A stretch of DNA of 64,000 bases. Origin: Chloroflexota bacterium. Its GTDB lineage: Bacteria > Chloroflexota > Anaerolineae > UBA4142. The stretch lies in the NCBI GenBank assembly GCA_016208315.1, contig JACQYF010000082.1:1-64000 (forward strand). Reading direction: 5' to 3'. A program made the translations under genes and the position numbers. Within the stretch, counting starts at the first letter, position 1, and every line of letters starts with the position of its first letter. Of this stretch, positions 8,934 through 16,506 are shown piece by piece. The notes below the pieces were generated by a model. That model was not told the origin of the DNA, did not search any database, and saw only the letters and a list, made by a program, of their open reading frames with translations.

Positions 8934-9728
8934 ATGCTCAAACTCAACAACATCGAAGTCGTGTACAGCGATGTAATCCTCGTCTTGCGCGGCGTCTCGC
9001 TCGAGGTGGGCGATGGCAAGATCGTCGCGCTGCTGGGCGCGAACGGCGCGGGCAAGACGACGACGCTCAAGGCCATCTCCGGCCTGCTCCACACCGAGCT
9101 GGGCGAGGTCACCCGCGGCTCGATCGAGCTAGACGGAACGCGCATTGACCGGCTCGGCCCGGAGGCGATTGTCCAGCGCGGACTGATCCAAGTGCTGGAA
9201 GGCCGCCGCCTTTTCGCGCACCTTTCGGTCGAAGAAAATCTGATCGTCGGCGCGCTGGGGCGGCGCAACGGCGCGAAAATCAAGAATGAGCTGGACACGG
9301 TCTATCACTTTTTCCCGCGCCTACGCGACCTACGCGGCCGCGTCAGCGGCTATCTCTCCGGCGGTGAACAGCAGATGGTCGTCATCGGGCGCGCGTTGAT
9401 GGCGCACCCCCAAGTCATGCTGCTTGACGAGCCGTCGCTCGGCCTCGCGCCCCTGTTGGTCGAAGAAATATTTCAAGTCATTGAGCAGATCAACCGCGAA
9501 GAAAAAACCTCGATTCTCCTCGTCGAGCAAATCGCACAAGCCGCGCTCGACATCGCCGACTATGGTTACGTGATGGAGACCGGGCGCGTCGTGCTCGACG
9601 GCCCCGCCGAGCGACTGCGCGACAATGAGGACATCAAAGAGTTTTACCTGGGGCTGACGCAACTTGGCGAGCGTAAGAGCTATCGCGAGGTCAAGCATTA
9701 CAAGCGCCGGAAACGCTGGCTCGGATAA
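8934..9728 (+). CDS. livF: Branched-chain amino acid-type ABC transporter ATP-binding protein LivF
   Basis: This is the second ATPase of the importer, 264 residues. Walker A is GANGAGKTTT near residue 35, the signature is YLSGGEQQM, Walker B is VMLLDEPSLGLAP, and the H-loop region is ILLVEQ (Gln in the LivF-type position). The C-terminal LGERKSYREVKHYKRRKRW tail is the extension often seen in LivF proteins next to acyl-CoA ligases. No strong ribosome binding site is visible ahead of the ATG because the upstream repeat ends there. It closes the six-gene liv operon. Confidence 0.93.
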   Translation: MLKLNNIEVVYSDVILVLRGVSLEVGDGKIVALLGANGAGKTTTLKAISGLLHTELGEVTRGSIELDGTRIDRLGPEAIVQRGLIQVLEGRRLFAHLSVEENLIVGALGRRNGAKIKNELDTVYHFFPRLRDLRGRVSGYLSGGEQQMVVIGRALMAHPQVMLLDEPSLGLAPLLVEEIFQVIEQINREEKTSILLVEQIAQAALDIADYGYVMETGRVVLDGPAERLRDNEDIKEFYLGLTQLGERKSYREVKHYKRRKRWLG

Positions 9729-9731
9729 GTG

Positions 9732-9768
9732 CCAATGAGCCAATGGGCCAATTGCCCAATGAGCCAAA
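9732..9768. repeat. Left inverted-repeat arm flanking the S23-family gene
   Basis: Four 8-nt units CCAATGAG, CCAATGGG, CCAATTGC, CCAATGAG plus CCAAA lie between livF and the four-helix-bundle gene. The reverse complement of 10206-10242 has the same unit order with 32 of 37 positions identical, so the gene between is bounded by inverted repeats. Confidence 0.85.
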
Positions 9769-9779
9769 GGGGGCGCGTG

Positions 9780-10148
9780 ATGAGACTGCGGTCATCCAAA
9801 GGCGAAAACATCCGCGAGAGAACCTTTCGCTTTGGCGTGCGAATTGTCAAGATGGTAAACCGGCTGCCCCGAACGGTGGCCGGTTTCGAACTGGGGCATC
9901 AAGTTATTCGCTCAGGGACAGGTATTGGCGCAAACATCGAAGAAGCTGATGCTGCCGAGTCCACAGATGATTTCGTTCACAAGATGAAACTCTCCTTGAA
10001 AGAGGCGCAAGAAACTCGCTTTTGGCTTCGAACCATCATCGAATCCGAAATGCTCACGGATGATGAGACGAAAGCATTATGTGTCGAAAGTGATGAGTTG
10101 GTCCGAATCATTCATACGATCGTCAACAACACGTTGAAAGGACAATGA
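9780..10148 (+). CDS. Four-helix bundle protein, S23/IVP (23S rRNA intervening sequence) family
   Basis: This 122-residue protein belongs to the S23/IVP family (related to the accessory protein Avd of diversity-generating retroelements). Family marks are the RTFRFGVRIVKMVNRLP start, QVIRSGTGIGANIEEADAAES in the middle, and FVHKMKLSLKEAQETRFWLRTI. Its molecular function is not established; Avd relatives bind nucleic acid and reverse transcriptase. ATG 9780 (or the GTG just before it) follows AAAGGGGG; the longer open frame reads only repeat-encoded residues. The gene is enclosed by inverted repeats (9732-9768 and 10206-10242). This recalls the family's original location in 23S rRNA insertions, which also have complementary ends. 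No reverse transcriptase is nearby. Confidence 0.88.
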   Translation: MRLRSSKGENIRERTFRFGVRIVKMVNRLPRTVAGFELGHQVIRSGTGIGANIEEADAAESTDDFVHKMKLSLKEAQETRFWLRTIIESEMLTDDETKALCVESDELVRIIHTIVNNTLKGQ

Positions 10149-10242
10149 ACCAATTGTCCAATAAACCAATGAACCAAAGCGCCCACCAAGTTTGAACTGG
10201 TTTTATTTGGCTCATTGGCACATTGGACAATTGGCTCATTGG
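10142..10242. repeat. Octamer-period palindrome downstream of the S23-family gene
   Basis: The inner left arm ACAATGAACCAATTGTCCAA (from 10142) pairs with 10222-10242 with one mismatch. A further unit set CCAATGAACCAAA (to about 10178) faces TTTGGCTCATTGG (10206-10218). The right arm also pairs with the more distant copy at 9732-9768. The element overlaps the end of the S23-family gene. Confidence 0.85.
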
Positions 10243-10252
10243 TTTTGGCACA

Positions 10253-11380
10253 TTGAATTCACATATTGTGGGCTGGGGCAAGTATCTGCCGGCCAAAGTC
10301 ATTACGAATGCCGAACTGGCGCAGAGCGCGGGCATTGACGCCGCGTGGGTCAAGGAACGCGTTGGCATCGAAGAACGCCACGTCGTCGAACCCAAACAGG
10401 CCAGCGCGGATATGGCGACCCGCGCCGCGCACGCCGCGCTCGAACTCGCCGACATTTCCCCGTCGCAACTCGATCTGATCATTGTCGCGACCAATACCCC
10501 CGATTACCTATTCCCGGCGACCGCGTGTATGGTCCAAGACGCGCTCGGCGCGGACCACGCCGCCGCGTTCGACCTAGCCGCGGGCTGCTCCGCGTTCGCC
10601 TATGCGCTCGTCACCGCCGACCGGTTCATTCGCACGGGAGCGTATCGTTACATTCTCGTGATCGGCGTAGAGACCGTGTCGCGCATTCTCGATTGGCATG
10701 ATCGCAATTGCGCGTATTTCGGCGACGGCGCGGGCGCGGTGGTTCTCGCGGCGAGCGAGCAGCCGGGCGGCTTGCTTTCGTTTGAGCTAAGCTCGGATGG
10801 TTCCGGCGGCGACCTCCTCATCCTGCCGGGAGGCGGCAGCCGTTATCCGCCAAGCCAAGAGGTTTTGGAGCGCGGGATGCAGTATGGGCGAATGGACGGG
10901 CGCGGCGTCTTTCGCTACGGACTGCGCTCGATGACGCGCATGGGGCAGGTCGCGCTCGCCAAAGCGCGGCTGACGATTGACGACATTGACCTCTTTATCC
11001 CGCACCAAACTAATTTGCAGTTGATTCAGCAGGTCGCACAAAAACTACACGTGCCGGATGCAAAAGTATTTGTCAACATGGCCCGCTATGCCAATATTTC
11101 TTCCGCCGCGCTGCCGGTCTCGCTCTGCGACGCGATCGAGCAAGGACGCATCAAGCCGGGAGATCGCTTGCTCATCACGACGTTTGGCGGTGGATTGACT
11201 TCGGCGGGGCTAGTTTGGCAATGGTCGCAGCCCTTGCCGCTCAAGCCGATGCCGTTCGTCAAACGCTTTTGGCACGCGCTGCGGGACGCGCAAGCCGCGT
11301 TTCGCTCGCGGCTGTTCCGGCTGGAACATCGCGTCGATATGCTGACGCCGGTGGAAGAGGAAGAGCAAGAGCGAAAATGA
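10253..11380 (+). CDS. 3-oxoacyl-ACP synthase III (FabH)-like condensing enzyme
   Basis: This thiolase-fold enzyme condenses an acyl-CoA with malonyl-ACP or a similar donor. The complete Cys-His-Asn triad is present: Cys112 in LAAGCSAF, His251 in IPHQTNLQ and Asn281 in ARYANISSA. The GGGLTSAGLVW stretch near the end is also typical. There is an unusual charged C-terminal tail of about 45 residues (to EEEEQERK). The start is uncertain because the region upstream is repeat: I chose TTG 10253 (MNSHIVGWGKYLPAK), which aligns with the family; TTG 10223 is the alternative. It overlaps the next gene by ATGA. With the linked ligases it suggests a dedicated acyl-CoA pathway, but housekeeping fatty acid initiation is possible. 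Confidence 0.88.
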   Translation: MNSHIVGWGKYLPAKVITNAELAQSAGIDAAWVKERVGIEERHVVEPKQASADMATRAAHAALELADISPSQLDLIIVATNTPDYLFPATACMVQDALGADHAAAFDLAAGCSAFAYALVTADRFIRTGAYRYILVIGVETVSRILDWHDRNCAYFGDGAGAVVLAASEQPGGLLSFELSSDGSGGDLLILPGGGSRYPPSQEVLERGMQYGRMDGRGVFRYGLRSMTRMGQVALAKARLTIDDIDLFIPHQTNLQLIQQVAQKLHVPDAKVFVNMARYANISSAALPVSLCDAIEQGRIKPGDRLLITTFGGGLTSAGLVWQWSQPLPLKPMPFVKRFWHALRDAQAAFRSRLFRLEHRVDMLTPVEEEEQERK

Positions 11381-11925
11381 GCGGAGAAAACGTCCAACCT
11401 TGCTTGAGAGAACAAGCGAACAGCATCCTCAGCCGGCTACTGCCCTCGCAACGCGAAGAGTTGCTCGTCAAGTGCTGGCTGTCGCACGACGCGCGCTGGT
11501 TCATGGCCGTCGCGCAAGAATATGGGATGGCGGTCGCGAACCGGCTCAACCAAATCGCGGCGCACGAGTTAGGCAAGGCCGAAGCGCAGCGCCTGGCGCG
11601 CGCGCTGGAATTATCACCGGTCAAAACGCTTGACGACTATTTGCTGGCGCAAGAAATCGGGATCGGTCTTTTCGGCCCTGACCTGCTGGATTACGACATC
11701 GTCAAAACGGACGACCGGTCGTATCAAACACAAGTGCGGCGCTGCTTTGCCTTCGACAACGCCGTCCGCGCCGGGATCGCCGGCGAATACGAGTGCGGCA
11801 TCTTTGCGCGCATCACCGGCTGGCTGGACGCTTTCGGTCTGGAGCACGTGACTCGTCCATCCCTGGGCAAATGTCTCAAGGCGCAAGGGCAAGACTGCGT
11901 CCATACTGTCGCTGTCGGACGGTAG
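11377..11925 (+). CDS. DUF6125-like protein, function unknown
   Basis: This 182-residue soluble protein starts with an ATG overlapping the stop of the FabH-like gene (ATGA), so the two are translationally coupled. The N-terminal half is helical (LLPSQREELLVKCWLSHDAR, then AVANRLNQIAAHELGK). The C-terminal half holds the conserved-looking block CFAFDNAVRAGIAGEYECG and two further Cys residues (LGKCLKAQGQDC). From memory this pattern is that of DUF6125 and related to the ATC-hydrolase-like group, which is Cys-containing and of unproven function. The pairing with a ketoacyl synthase is the best functional clue. Confidence 0.55.
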   Translation: MSGENVQPCLREQANSILSRLLPSQREELLVKCWLSHDARWFMAVAQEYGMAVANRLNQIAAHELGKAEAQRLARALELSPVKTLDDYLLAQEIGIGLFGPDLLDYDIVKTDDRSYQTQVRRCFAFDNAVRAGIAGEYECGIFARITGWLDAFGLEHVTRPSLGKCLKAQGQDCVHTVAVGR

Positions 11926-11928
11926 CCG

Positions 11929-11958
11929 TTGTTCATTCCTGTGGAAAACTGGTATAAT
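11929..11958 (+). promoter_or_regulatory. Sigma70-type promoter
   Basis: TTGTTC (11929-11934), an 18-nt spacer and a perfect TATAAT (11953-11958) precede the gene at 11982. The predicted start falls right at the ribosome binding site GGAGGG (11966-11971), so the leader would be very short. Confidence 0.6.
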
Positions 11959-11981
11959 CGGGCGCGGAGGGACTGGTGAAC

Positions 11982-12317
11982 ATGGCAAGCACATTGAGTC
12001 GCAAGCGGTTACGGCGCCCGCGCTCACTGGACGCGGTATCCGAGAAACCGAAAATAATGCCGTACAAACTCGAGGACCCAGAATGGCTTGAACTCGTGAG
12101 TCCGGCCATGGGTCGCTGGCTGAACTCCTGGTCATACCAAGAGCGAGCTCGTTACGCTGATCAGTACGTTGCCGTAAGCCGGGACAAGCGCGTGGTTGCG
12201 GCGGACAAATCCGGAGCTAGATTGCAGCGCAAACTGGACAAATTGGGCATGAAAAAGGTCTTGGTATTCTACAATGCGCATCCCGATGCCTACATCATCT
12301 ACTCGTTTTGTCTATGA
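11982..12317 (+). CDS. Small protein with DUF5678-like domain
   Basis: This 111-residue protein has an Arg/Lys-rich N-terminus and a C-terminal domain reading YADQYVAVSRDKRVVAADKS followed by LQRKLDKLGMKKVLVFY. That is the pattern of DUF5678, a small alpha/beta domain often encoded next to retropepsin-like proteases. ATG 11982 or GTG 11976 can serve as start, both behind GGAGGG. It overlaps the following protease-like gene by 44 nt in another frame. That gene order supports a functional pair, possibly antitoxin-like or substrate-adaptor-like, but no function is established. Confidence 0.6.
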   Translation: MASTLSRKRLRRPRSLDAVSEKPKIMPYKLEDPEWLELVSPAMGRWLNSWSYQERARYADQYVAVSRDKRVVAADKSGARLQRKLDKLGMKKVLVFYNAHPDAYIIYSFCL

Positions 12318-12756
12318 CTGGCGAGAAATACGGCGACTAGATGGGTCATTAGCTTTGCGGCCCGAAATCCCCGTCTTGGTACAGGGCCGCGACGGGTTCG
12401 TGCCCCGCTATTTTCTCCTCGATAGTGGTGCTGACCTCTCTATGGCCCCTTACGAAGGGTGCCGGCAGATCGGTCTGCGCTGGCAAGAAGGAATTCCGAC
12501 CACGCTCAGAGGTATCTCCCAGCGAAAGACGTGTTGGGTTCAAGGTCGAATCCATTGGGTGGACATCCTTGTCTCGGATGCTAACTTGATTCTGCATATC
12601 CCAATGGTGTTTGCGCGAGGGAAGGCGCCATTTGTCTTGGGCCGAGAAGGTTTCTTTGATGTGTTCGACGTCTCTTTCGCCAAGAACAGACGCCGAATCG
12701 TCTTGGAGCAAGTGATTCAACAAAGTCGAGAAGGAGCATCCAATGTCCCCCACTAA
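12274..12756 (+). CDS. Retropepsin-like aspartic protease domain protein
   Basis: This 160-residue protein carries the single-domain aspartyl protease motif LLDSGADLS near residue 47. The second conserved region, VLGREGFFDVFDV near residue 130, corresponds to the hydrophobic-hydrophobic-Gly pair of retroviral-type pepsins. Such proteins must dimerise to build the active site. The start is the ATG at 12274 inside the previous gene, and the 3' end overlaps the following CoA ligase by 14 nt. Function in bacteria is largely unknown. The adjacent DUF5678-like gene is its usual neighbour in other genomes as far as I recall. Confidence 0.75.
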   Translation: MRIPMPTSSTRFVYDWREIRRLDGSLALRPEIPVLVQGRDGFVPRYFLLDSGADLSMAPYEGCRQIGLRWQEGIPTTLRGISQRKTCWVQGRIHWVDILVSDANLILHIPMVFARGKAPFVLGREGFFDVFDVSFAKNRRRIVLEQVIQQSREGASNVPH

Positions 12757-13975
12757 ACGCAACTCCCTAAATCGAGAACTAGCTCAGTTCGTCAGGCACG
12801 CCTACGCGCACGCGCCTGCCGTGCAAAAGATCTTTGACGACGCCGGCATCAAACCGAAAGACGTCAAGACCGTCACTGATTTGGAGCGCGTGCCCGTGAC
12901 GAGCAAAGACCGCCTCGCGGAGCTACAGCGCGAGTCGCCGCCGTTTGGCGGTTTCCTTGCCGTCAACCCGAAACGGCTTTCTCACATCTTCCTCTCGCCC
13001 GGTCCGCTGTTCGAGCCGCACGGCGCGGAAAAGGCGCTGACGCGCGTCGCGGCGGACGTTTTTCGCATCGCCGGTTTCAAGCGCGGCGACGTGGCCCTAA
13101 ACACGCTCTCGTACCACCTCGTTCCCGCGGGCTTACTGCTCGACGCGGGGCTGCGACGCGTCGGCGCGTGCGTCGTGCCGAGCGGCGTCGGCAACACCGA
13201 ACTGCAAGTCAAGATGCTGCTCGATCTTCAAGTGACGGGGTACGGGGGCACGCCGAGCTTTTTGATGATGATCCTAAAAAAGGCCGAGGAGATGGGCCTT
13301 ACAGTCAAGACGCAGTTCGCGCTCAAGCGCGCGCTCTTCACTGCCGAGCCGTATCCCCCCTCGCTGCGCGCGCAATTCGAAGGCGTGTACGGACTCAAGA
13401 CGCTGAACGTGTACGCGACGGCAGAGTTGGGATTTTTGGCCTACGATTGCTCGGCACAACAGGGCTTGCATCTGGCCGACGGCGTCGTGGTTCAAGTCTG
13501 CGATCCGACGACCGGCCAGCACGTCGCGGCGAACGAAGCGGGTCAAGTGGTCGTCACGACCTTTAACGAAACCTACCCGACGATCCGGCTGGGCACCGGC
13601 GATTTGGCGATCTATAACGACGCGCCCTGCGCGTGCGGAAACAAATCGCCGCGCCTCACGCTAGTCGGGCGCGTGGGCGATGCGGTCAAAGTGCGCGGCA
13701 TGTTCGTGCATCCCAATCAGCTCAAACTGGCGATGAGCAAATTCCCCGCGATCGCGCGCGTACAGGGCATCGTCACGCGCCCGGACGTGCGCGACGATTT
13801 CACGATCAGGGTCGAATTGGCTGGCGAGGCGAGTGACGGCGACGCGCTCAGCGCGGGATTTGGGGAAACCGTGCGGAATGTTTGCCGCGTGGGCGTGGAC
13901 AAGATCGAATTCGTGCCGCAGGGGACGATCGCGGCGGATGCCAAGTTGATCGTGGACGAACGCAAGTGGGAGTGA
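12743..13975 (+). CDS. Phenylacetate-CoA ligase-like (PaaK-type) adenylate-forming enzyme
   Basis: This 410-residue ANL enzyme is of the PaaK size class. It has the start ELAQFVRHAYAHAPAVQKIFDDAG, the PVTSKDRLAELQ block, YATAELGFLAYDC (A5-like) and the PaaK-type C-terminal domain entry RLGTGDLAIYNDAPCACG followed by LVGRVGDAVKVRGMFVHPNQL. PaaK enzymes activate phenylacetate or other aryl acids. AAGGAG precedes the ATG. Near the liv operon with its own acyl-CoA synthetase, it supports uptake and activation of aromatic or other organic acids. The exact substrate is not predictable. Confidence 0.88.
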   Translation: MSPTKRNSLNRELAQFVRHAYAHAPAVQKIFDDAGIKPKDVKTVTDLERVPVTSKDRLAELQRESPPFGGFLAVNPKRLSHIFLSPGPLFEPHGAEKALTRVAADVFRIAGFKRGDVALNTLSYHLVPAGLLLDAGLRRVGACVVPSGVGNTELQVKMLLDLQVTGYGGTPSFLMMILKKAEEMGLTVKTQFALKRALFTAEPYPPSLRAQFEGVYGLKTLNVYATAELGFLAYDCSAQQGLHLADGVVVQVCDPTTGQHVAANEAGQVVVTTFNETYPTIRLGTGDLAIYNDAPCACGNKSPRLTLVGRVGDAVKVRGMFVHPNQLKLAMSKFPAIARVQGIVTRPDVRDDFTIRVELAGEASDGDALSAGFGETVRNVCRVGVDKIEFVPQGTIAADAKLIVDERKWE

Positions 13976-14190
13976 GGGCGTTTCGGGTGGCGGGCTTCAG
14001 AGCGCGCCACCCGCGTGGTGCATTGAAATGGCCGGTGGGGAATGCCGAAGGCGTCTTGGATAATTTTGTCTGCGTCGTGGCGAGTGGCGCGTGAACTAGC
14101 GGGGCTAGATCACGATGCGGCCTCATTGTACGCCGGCCGGCGCGCCGCCGCAATGGTACCTGGGTTGTAAGGAATCGTCCTACGCACTGG
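13976..14190. other. Intergenic region between PaaK-like gene and phosphate permease
   Basis: I see no gene here. It contains GGGTGGCG/CGCCACCC (13985-13992 with 14005-14012), an 8-bp stem just after the ligase stop that could act as a terminator although no T-run follows. Confidence 0.5.
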
Positions 14191-14211
14191 GTCGGCGCAA
14201 TTTGCGCCGAC
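14191..14211 (+). promoter_or_regulatory. Hairpin in the leader of the phosphate permease gene
   Basis: GTCGGCGCAA (14191-14200) and TTGCGCCGAC (14202-14211) are perfect reverse complements around one base; in RNA about 8 bp with a small loop would form. TATTTTGTT follows, so it resembles an intrinsic terminator placed 20 nt before the permease ATG. It may be an attenuator or the terminator of the upstream unit. Confidence 0.5.
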
Positions 14212-14231
14212 TATTTTGTTCGAGGCAAGGT

Positions 14232-15224
14232 ATGCTCGAGTTTCCTTTAAGCGTCTTGATTTTGATCGCGCTCGCGCTCTTTTTCGACTTTCTCAACGGG
14301 TTCCACGATAGCTCGAACATCGTCGCGACGATCATTGCCTCGCGCGCCCTCTCTGGTCGGCAAGCCCTCGCCATTACGGCGATTGCCGAGTTTGCGGGGC
14401 CGTTCCTGTTCGGCGTCGCGGTGGCAACCACTTTAGGTCACGAGGTGCTTAGCGACAGCCAACTCAAGATGTCGGTCATTTTGGCCGCGCTGGTTTCCGC
14501 CATCTTGTGGAACCTTCTTACCTGGTGGCTGGGAATTCCATCGAGTTCATCGCACGCGTTGGTCGGCGGACTGATCGGCGCCGCGATGGTCGAAAGCGGG
14601 ATCGGCATCATCAAGTGGGCTGGACTGGCCAAAGTCATCGTCGCGCTCCTTATCTCTCCCATAATCGGCTTGCTGATCGGTTATCTCTTGACGAAACTCG
14701 TGCTGTTTTTGGCGCGCGGCGCTTCGCCGGCCATCAACCTATTTTTCAAGCGGAGCCAGATCGTGACTGCGGTCGCGCTGGCGCTTTCGCACGGGACCAA
14801 CGACGCGCAAAAGACGATGGGCGTCATTACGCTGGGACTGGTCACCTCGGGAGTGCTGAACGAATTCGAGGTGCCGCTTTGGGTCATCGCCATCAGCGCG
14901 GCCGCAATCGCTCTCGGCACGTGGACGGGTGGCTGGCGGCTCATCCGAACCCTGGGCAGCAAATTCTTCAAAGTGCGGCCGATTCACGGCTTTACAACGC
15001 AAATCGCTTCGGCGGGCGTTATCCTCGGCGCGGCCTTGTCGGGCGGGCCGGTCAGCACGACCCAAGTGGTGAGTTCGGCGATTATGGGCAGCGGTTCGGC
15101 GGAACGGATATCGAAGGTGCGCTGGCAAGTCGCGGGCGATATCGTCATGGCGTGGTTTTTGACGATTCCGATTTCGGCAGTGCTCGCGGCCTTGGTCGGA
15201 ATGCTGTTGCGGAATTGGTTCTGA
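14232..15224 (+). CDS. pit: Inorganic phosphate transporter, PiT family
   Basis: This 330-residue low-affinity phosphate permease has the two inverted PiT signatures: LFFDFLNGFHDSSNIVATII near residue 13 and ALSHGTNDAQKTMGVI near residue 180. About ten hydrophobic segments are predicted. The start ATG 14232 (MLEFPLSVLILIALAL) lies after GCAAGG and begins the first membrane helix; the longer open frame upstream includes the hairpin region and is unlikely to be translated. The 3' end converges on the DUF89 gene across a palindrome at 15232-15301. Confidence 0.93.
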   Translation: MLEFPLSVLILIALALFFDFLNGFHDSSNIVATIIASRALSGRQALAITAIAEFAGPFLFGVAVATTLGHEVLSDSQLKMSVILAALVSAILWNLLTWWLGIPSSSSHALVGGLIGAAMVESGIGIIKWAGLAKVIVALLISPIIGLLIGYLLTKLVLFLARGASPAINLFFKRSQIVTAVALALSHGTNDAQKTMGVITLGLVTSGVLNEFEVPLWVIAISAAAIALGTWTGGWRLIRTLGSKFFKVRPIHGFTTQIASAGVILGAALSGGPVSTTQVVSSAIMGSGSAERISKVRWQVAGDIVMAWFLTIPISAVLAALVGMLLRNWF

Positions 15225-15231
15225 TGGAATG

Positions 15232-15301
15232 GGACGCGGACGAGCGCGGACGAGCGCGGATTATTATTTTTTTCCGCGTTCATCCGCGCTCGTCCGCGTC
15301 C
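15232..15301. repeat. Decamer-period palindrome between convergent pit and DUF89 genes
   Basis: A 29-nt arm (15232-15260, units GCGCGGACGA) pairs with 15273-15301 with two mismatches across a T-rich 12-nt spacer. It fills the whole gap between the two stop codons and overlaps the DUF89 stop by one base. As RNA on either strand it would be a very strong bidirectional terminator-like hairpin. Confidence 0.88.
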
Positions 15302-16500
15302 TAACTTGGTTGATACTGCACGACGCCACGCTTGGCGTTGACCAGCCACTTTGGGTCTTGCGCTTGGTTGCGTTCTGCCTCGCCGGGGCGCAAGCCGACG
15401 ATCAGTTCCGCTTTGAGCGTTCGCAGCGCGACGAGCGGCGCGGGGAAATAGCCGACCGCCGCCGCAAAGGGCGTCGTCGGCAACCAATGGCAATCGCCCA
15501 ACAGCCGCCGGTAATTCGCGTCGCCTTTGAAAATCACCAGCATCGCCGGCGCAAGTACGAGCCGCAAATCCTCGGGCATCTGGAAAAAGAACAGACTCGT
15601 CGTCCAGAACTCGTGCGTGCGAAATTGCAATTGCCCGGTCGCGCGATGCTGCGCGAGGCGTTCGCCGACGTGCCTCAATTCCGCCTCCGTGGATTGGGCG
15701 AGGGCCGCGAGCGCCGCATCGGCATCCTTGACCATCGCATCGGAAACGAAAAAGGGCTGGGGTTTCAGGTGCAGCATTACCGCGCTTGCCAACCCCTCGC
15801 GCAGCAAGAAATCCGCCAGCGCGAGATCGAACAGCAGCTCGGTCCCCGCGTTGTCGCAGACAAAATCCACTCGCCCGCCGCGCCGCGCGATCAAATGCTC
15901 CCAGACCCGCGCGCTGTCGTCCACCACCAGGTTGACGTGCTCCTGCTCCAGCGCGAGCGAGCCGGGCGTGGTGTGCGCGACCGCGTAGCTCAGGTCGGCG
16001 CGATTGCCCCACAAGCTCGCATAGAGCAGTGTGCGAAATTGGTTCTCCGGCGACTCGGGCCGGCGTTTCAAAATCGCGGCCAGGGCACGCGGCCCGGCGT
16101 CCGGTCTTAGCTCGCCATCTTTTTGATTCGCGTACGGATCGCGTTGAGACCCATCGCCCGGCTGAAAATATCCCGTCGCCTCTAGCACGCGCCGGTAAAA
16201 GAACGCCTCCGCCCAATACCACGGCACGTCGAGCCAGGTCTTGCCAACGAAGGGACGCGCGTGCTCGTCCCAAAACGCCCGGTCGGGCGACTCCGCCCGC
16301 AGCGGTTGAATCGTCCCCCCGATGATTTCCGCGCGCAGCGCGCGCAGCGCGTCGGCGGTCGCATGCGGAAAATCGTTCGCAGCAATCGTATCCTCCACGA
16401 TGCGCGGGATGCGCTCCTCGAACGTCCGCCGCGCGAACGAGCCGGGTTCGGAGGTGAGGATGGGGGGCGGTAGCAGGGTCATGTCGAATGGGTTCATCAT
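15301..16500 (-). CDS. DUF89 (ARMT1-like) metal-dependent phosphatase
   Basis: This protein of about 399 residues belongs to the DUF89 family. Members are damage-control phosphatases acting on phosphometabolites such as fructose-1-phosphate or 4'-phosphopantetheine derivatives. The metal-site motif VDFVCDNAGTELLFDLALAD is at about residue 210, and VIFKGDANYRRLLGDCHW near residue 310 supplies the second conserved set. The N-terminal helical domain includes WLDVPWYWAEAFFYRRVLEATGY, typical of the ARMT1/YMR027W subgroup. The start is one of two adjacent ATGs (16500 or 16497), or the ATG at 16482; there is no clear ribosome binding site because a palindrome ends just upstream. Substrate unknown. 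Confidence 0.85.
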   Translation of the reverse strand: MMNPFDMTLLPPPILTSEPGSFARRTFEERIPRIVEDTIAANDFPHATADALRALRAEIIGGTIQPLRAESPDRAFWDEHARPFVGKTWLDVPWYWAEAFFYRRVLEATGYFQPGDGSQRDPYANQKDGELRPDAGPRALAAILKRRPESPENQFRTLLYASLWGNRADLSYAVAHTTPGSLALEQEHVNLVVDDSARVWEHLIARRGGRVDFVCDNAGTELLFDLALADFLLREGLASAVMLHLKPQPFFVSDAMVKDADAALAALAQSTEAELRHVGERLAQHRATGQLQFRTHEFWTTSLFFFQMPEDLRLVLAPAMLVIFKGDANYRRLLGDCHWLPTTPFAAAVGYFPAPLVALRTLKAELIVGLRPGEAERNQAQDPKWLVNAKRGVVQYQPS

Positions 16501-16506
16501 TTCGGC

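Noticed and set aside
9732-10242. Insertion sequence or diversity-generating retroelement
   Set aside because: There is no transposase, reverse transcriptase or target-site duplication; only the S23-family gene and inverted repeats are present.
14191-14211. Known metal or phosphate riboswitch before the phosphate permease
   Set aside because: Only one short hairpin is visible, with none of the conserved elements of a recognised riboswitch class.
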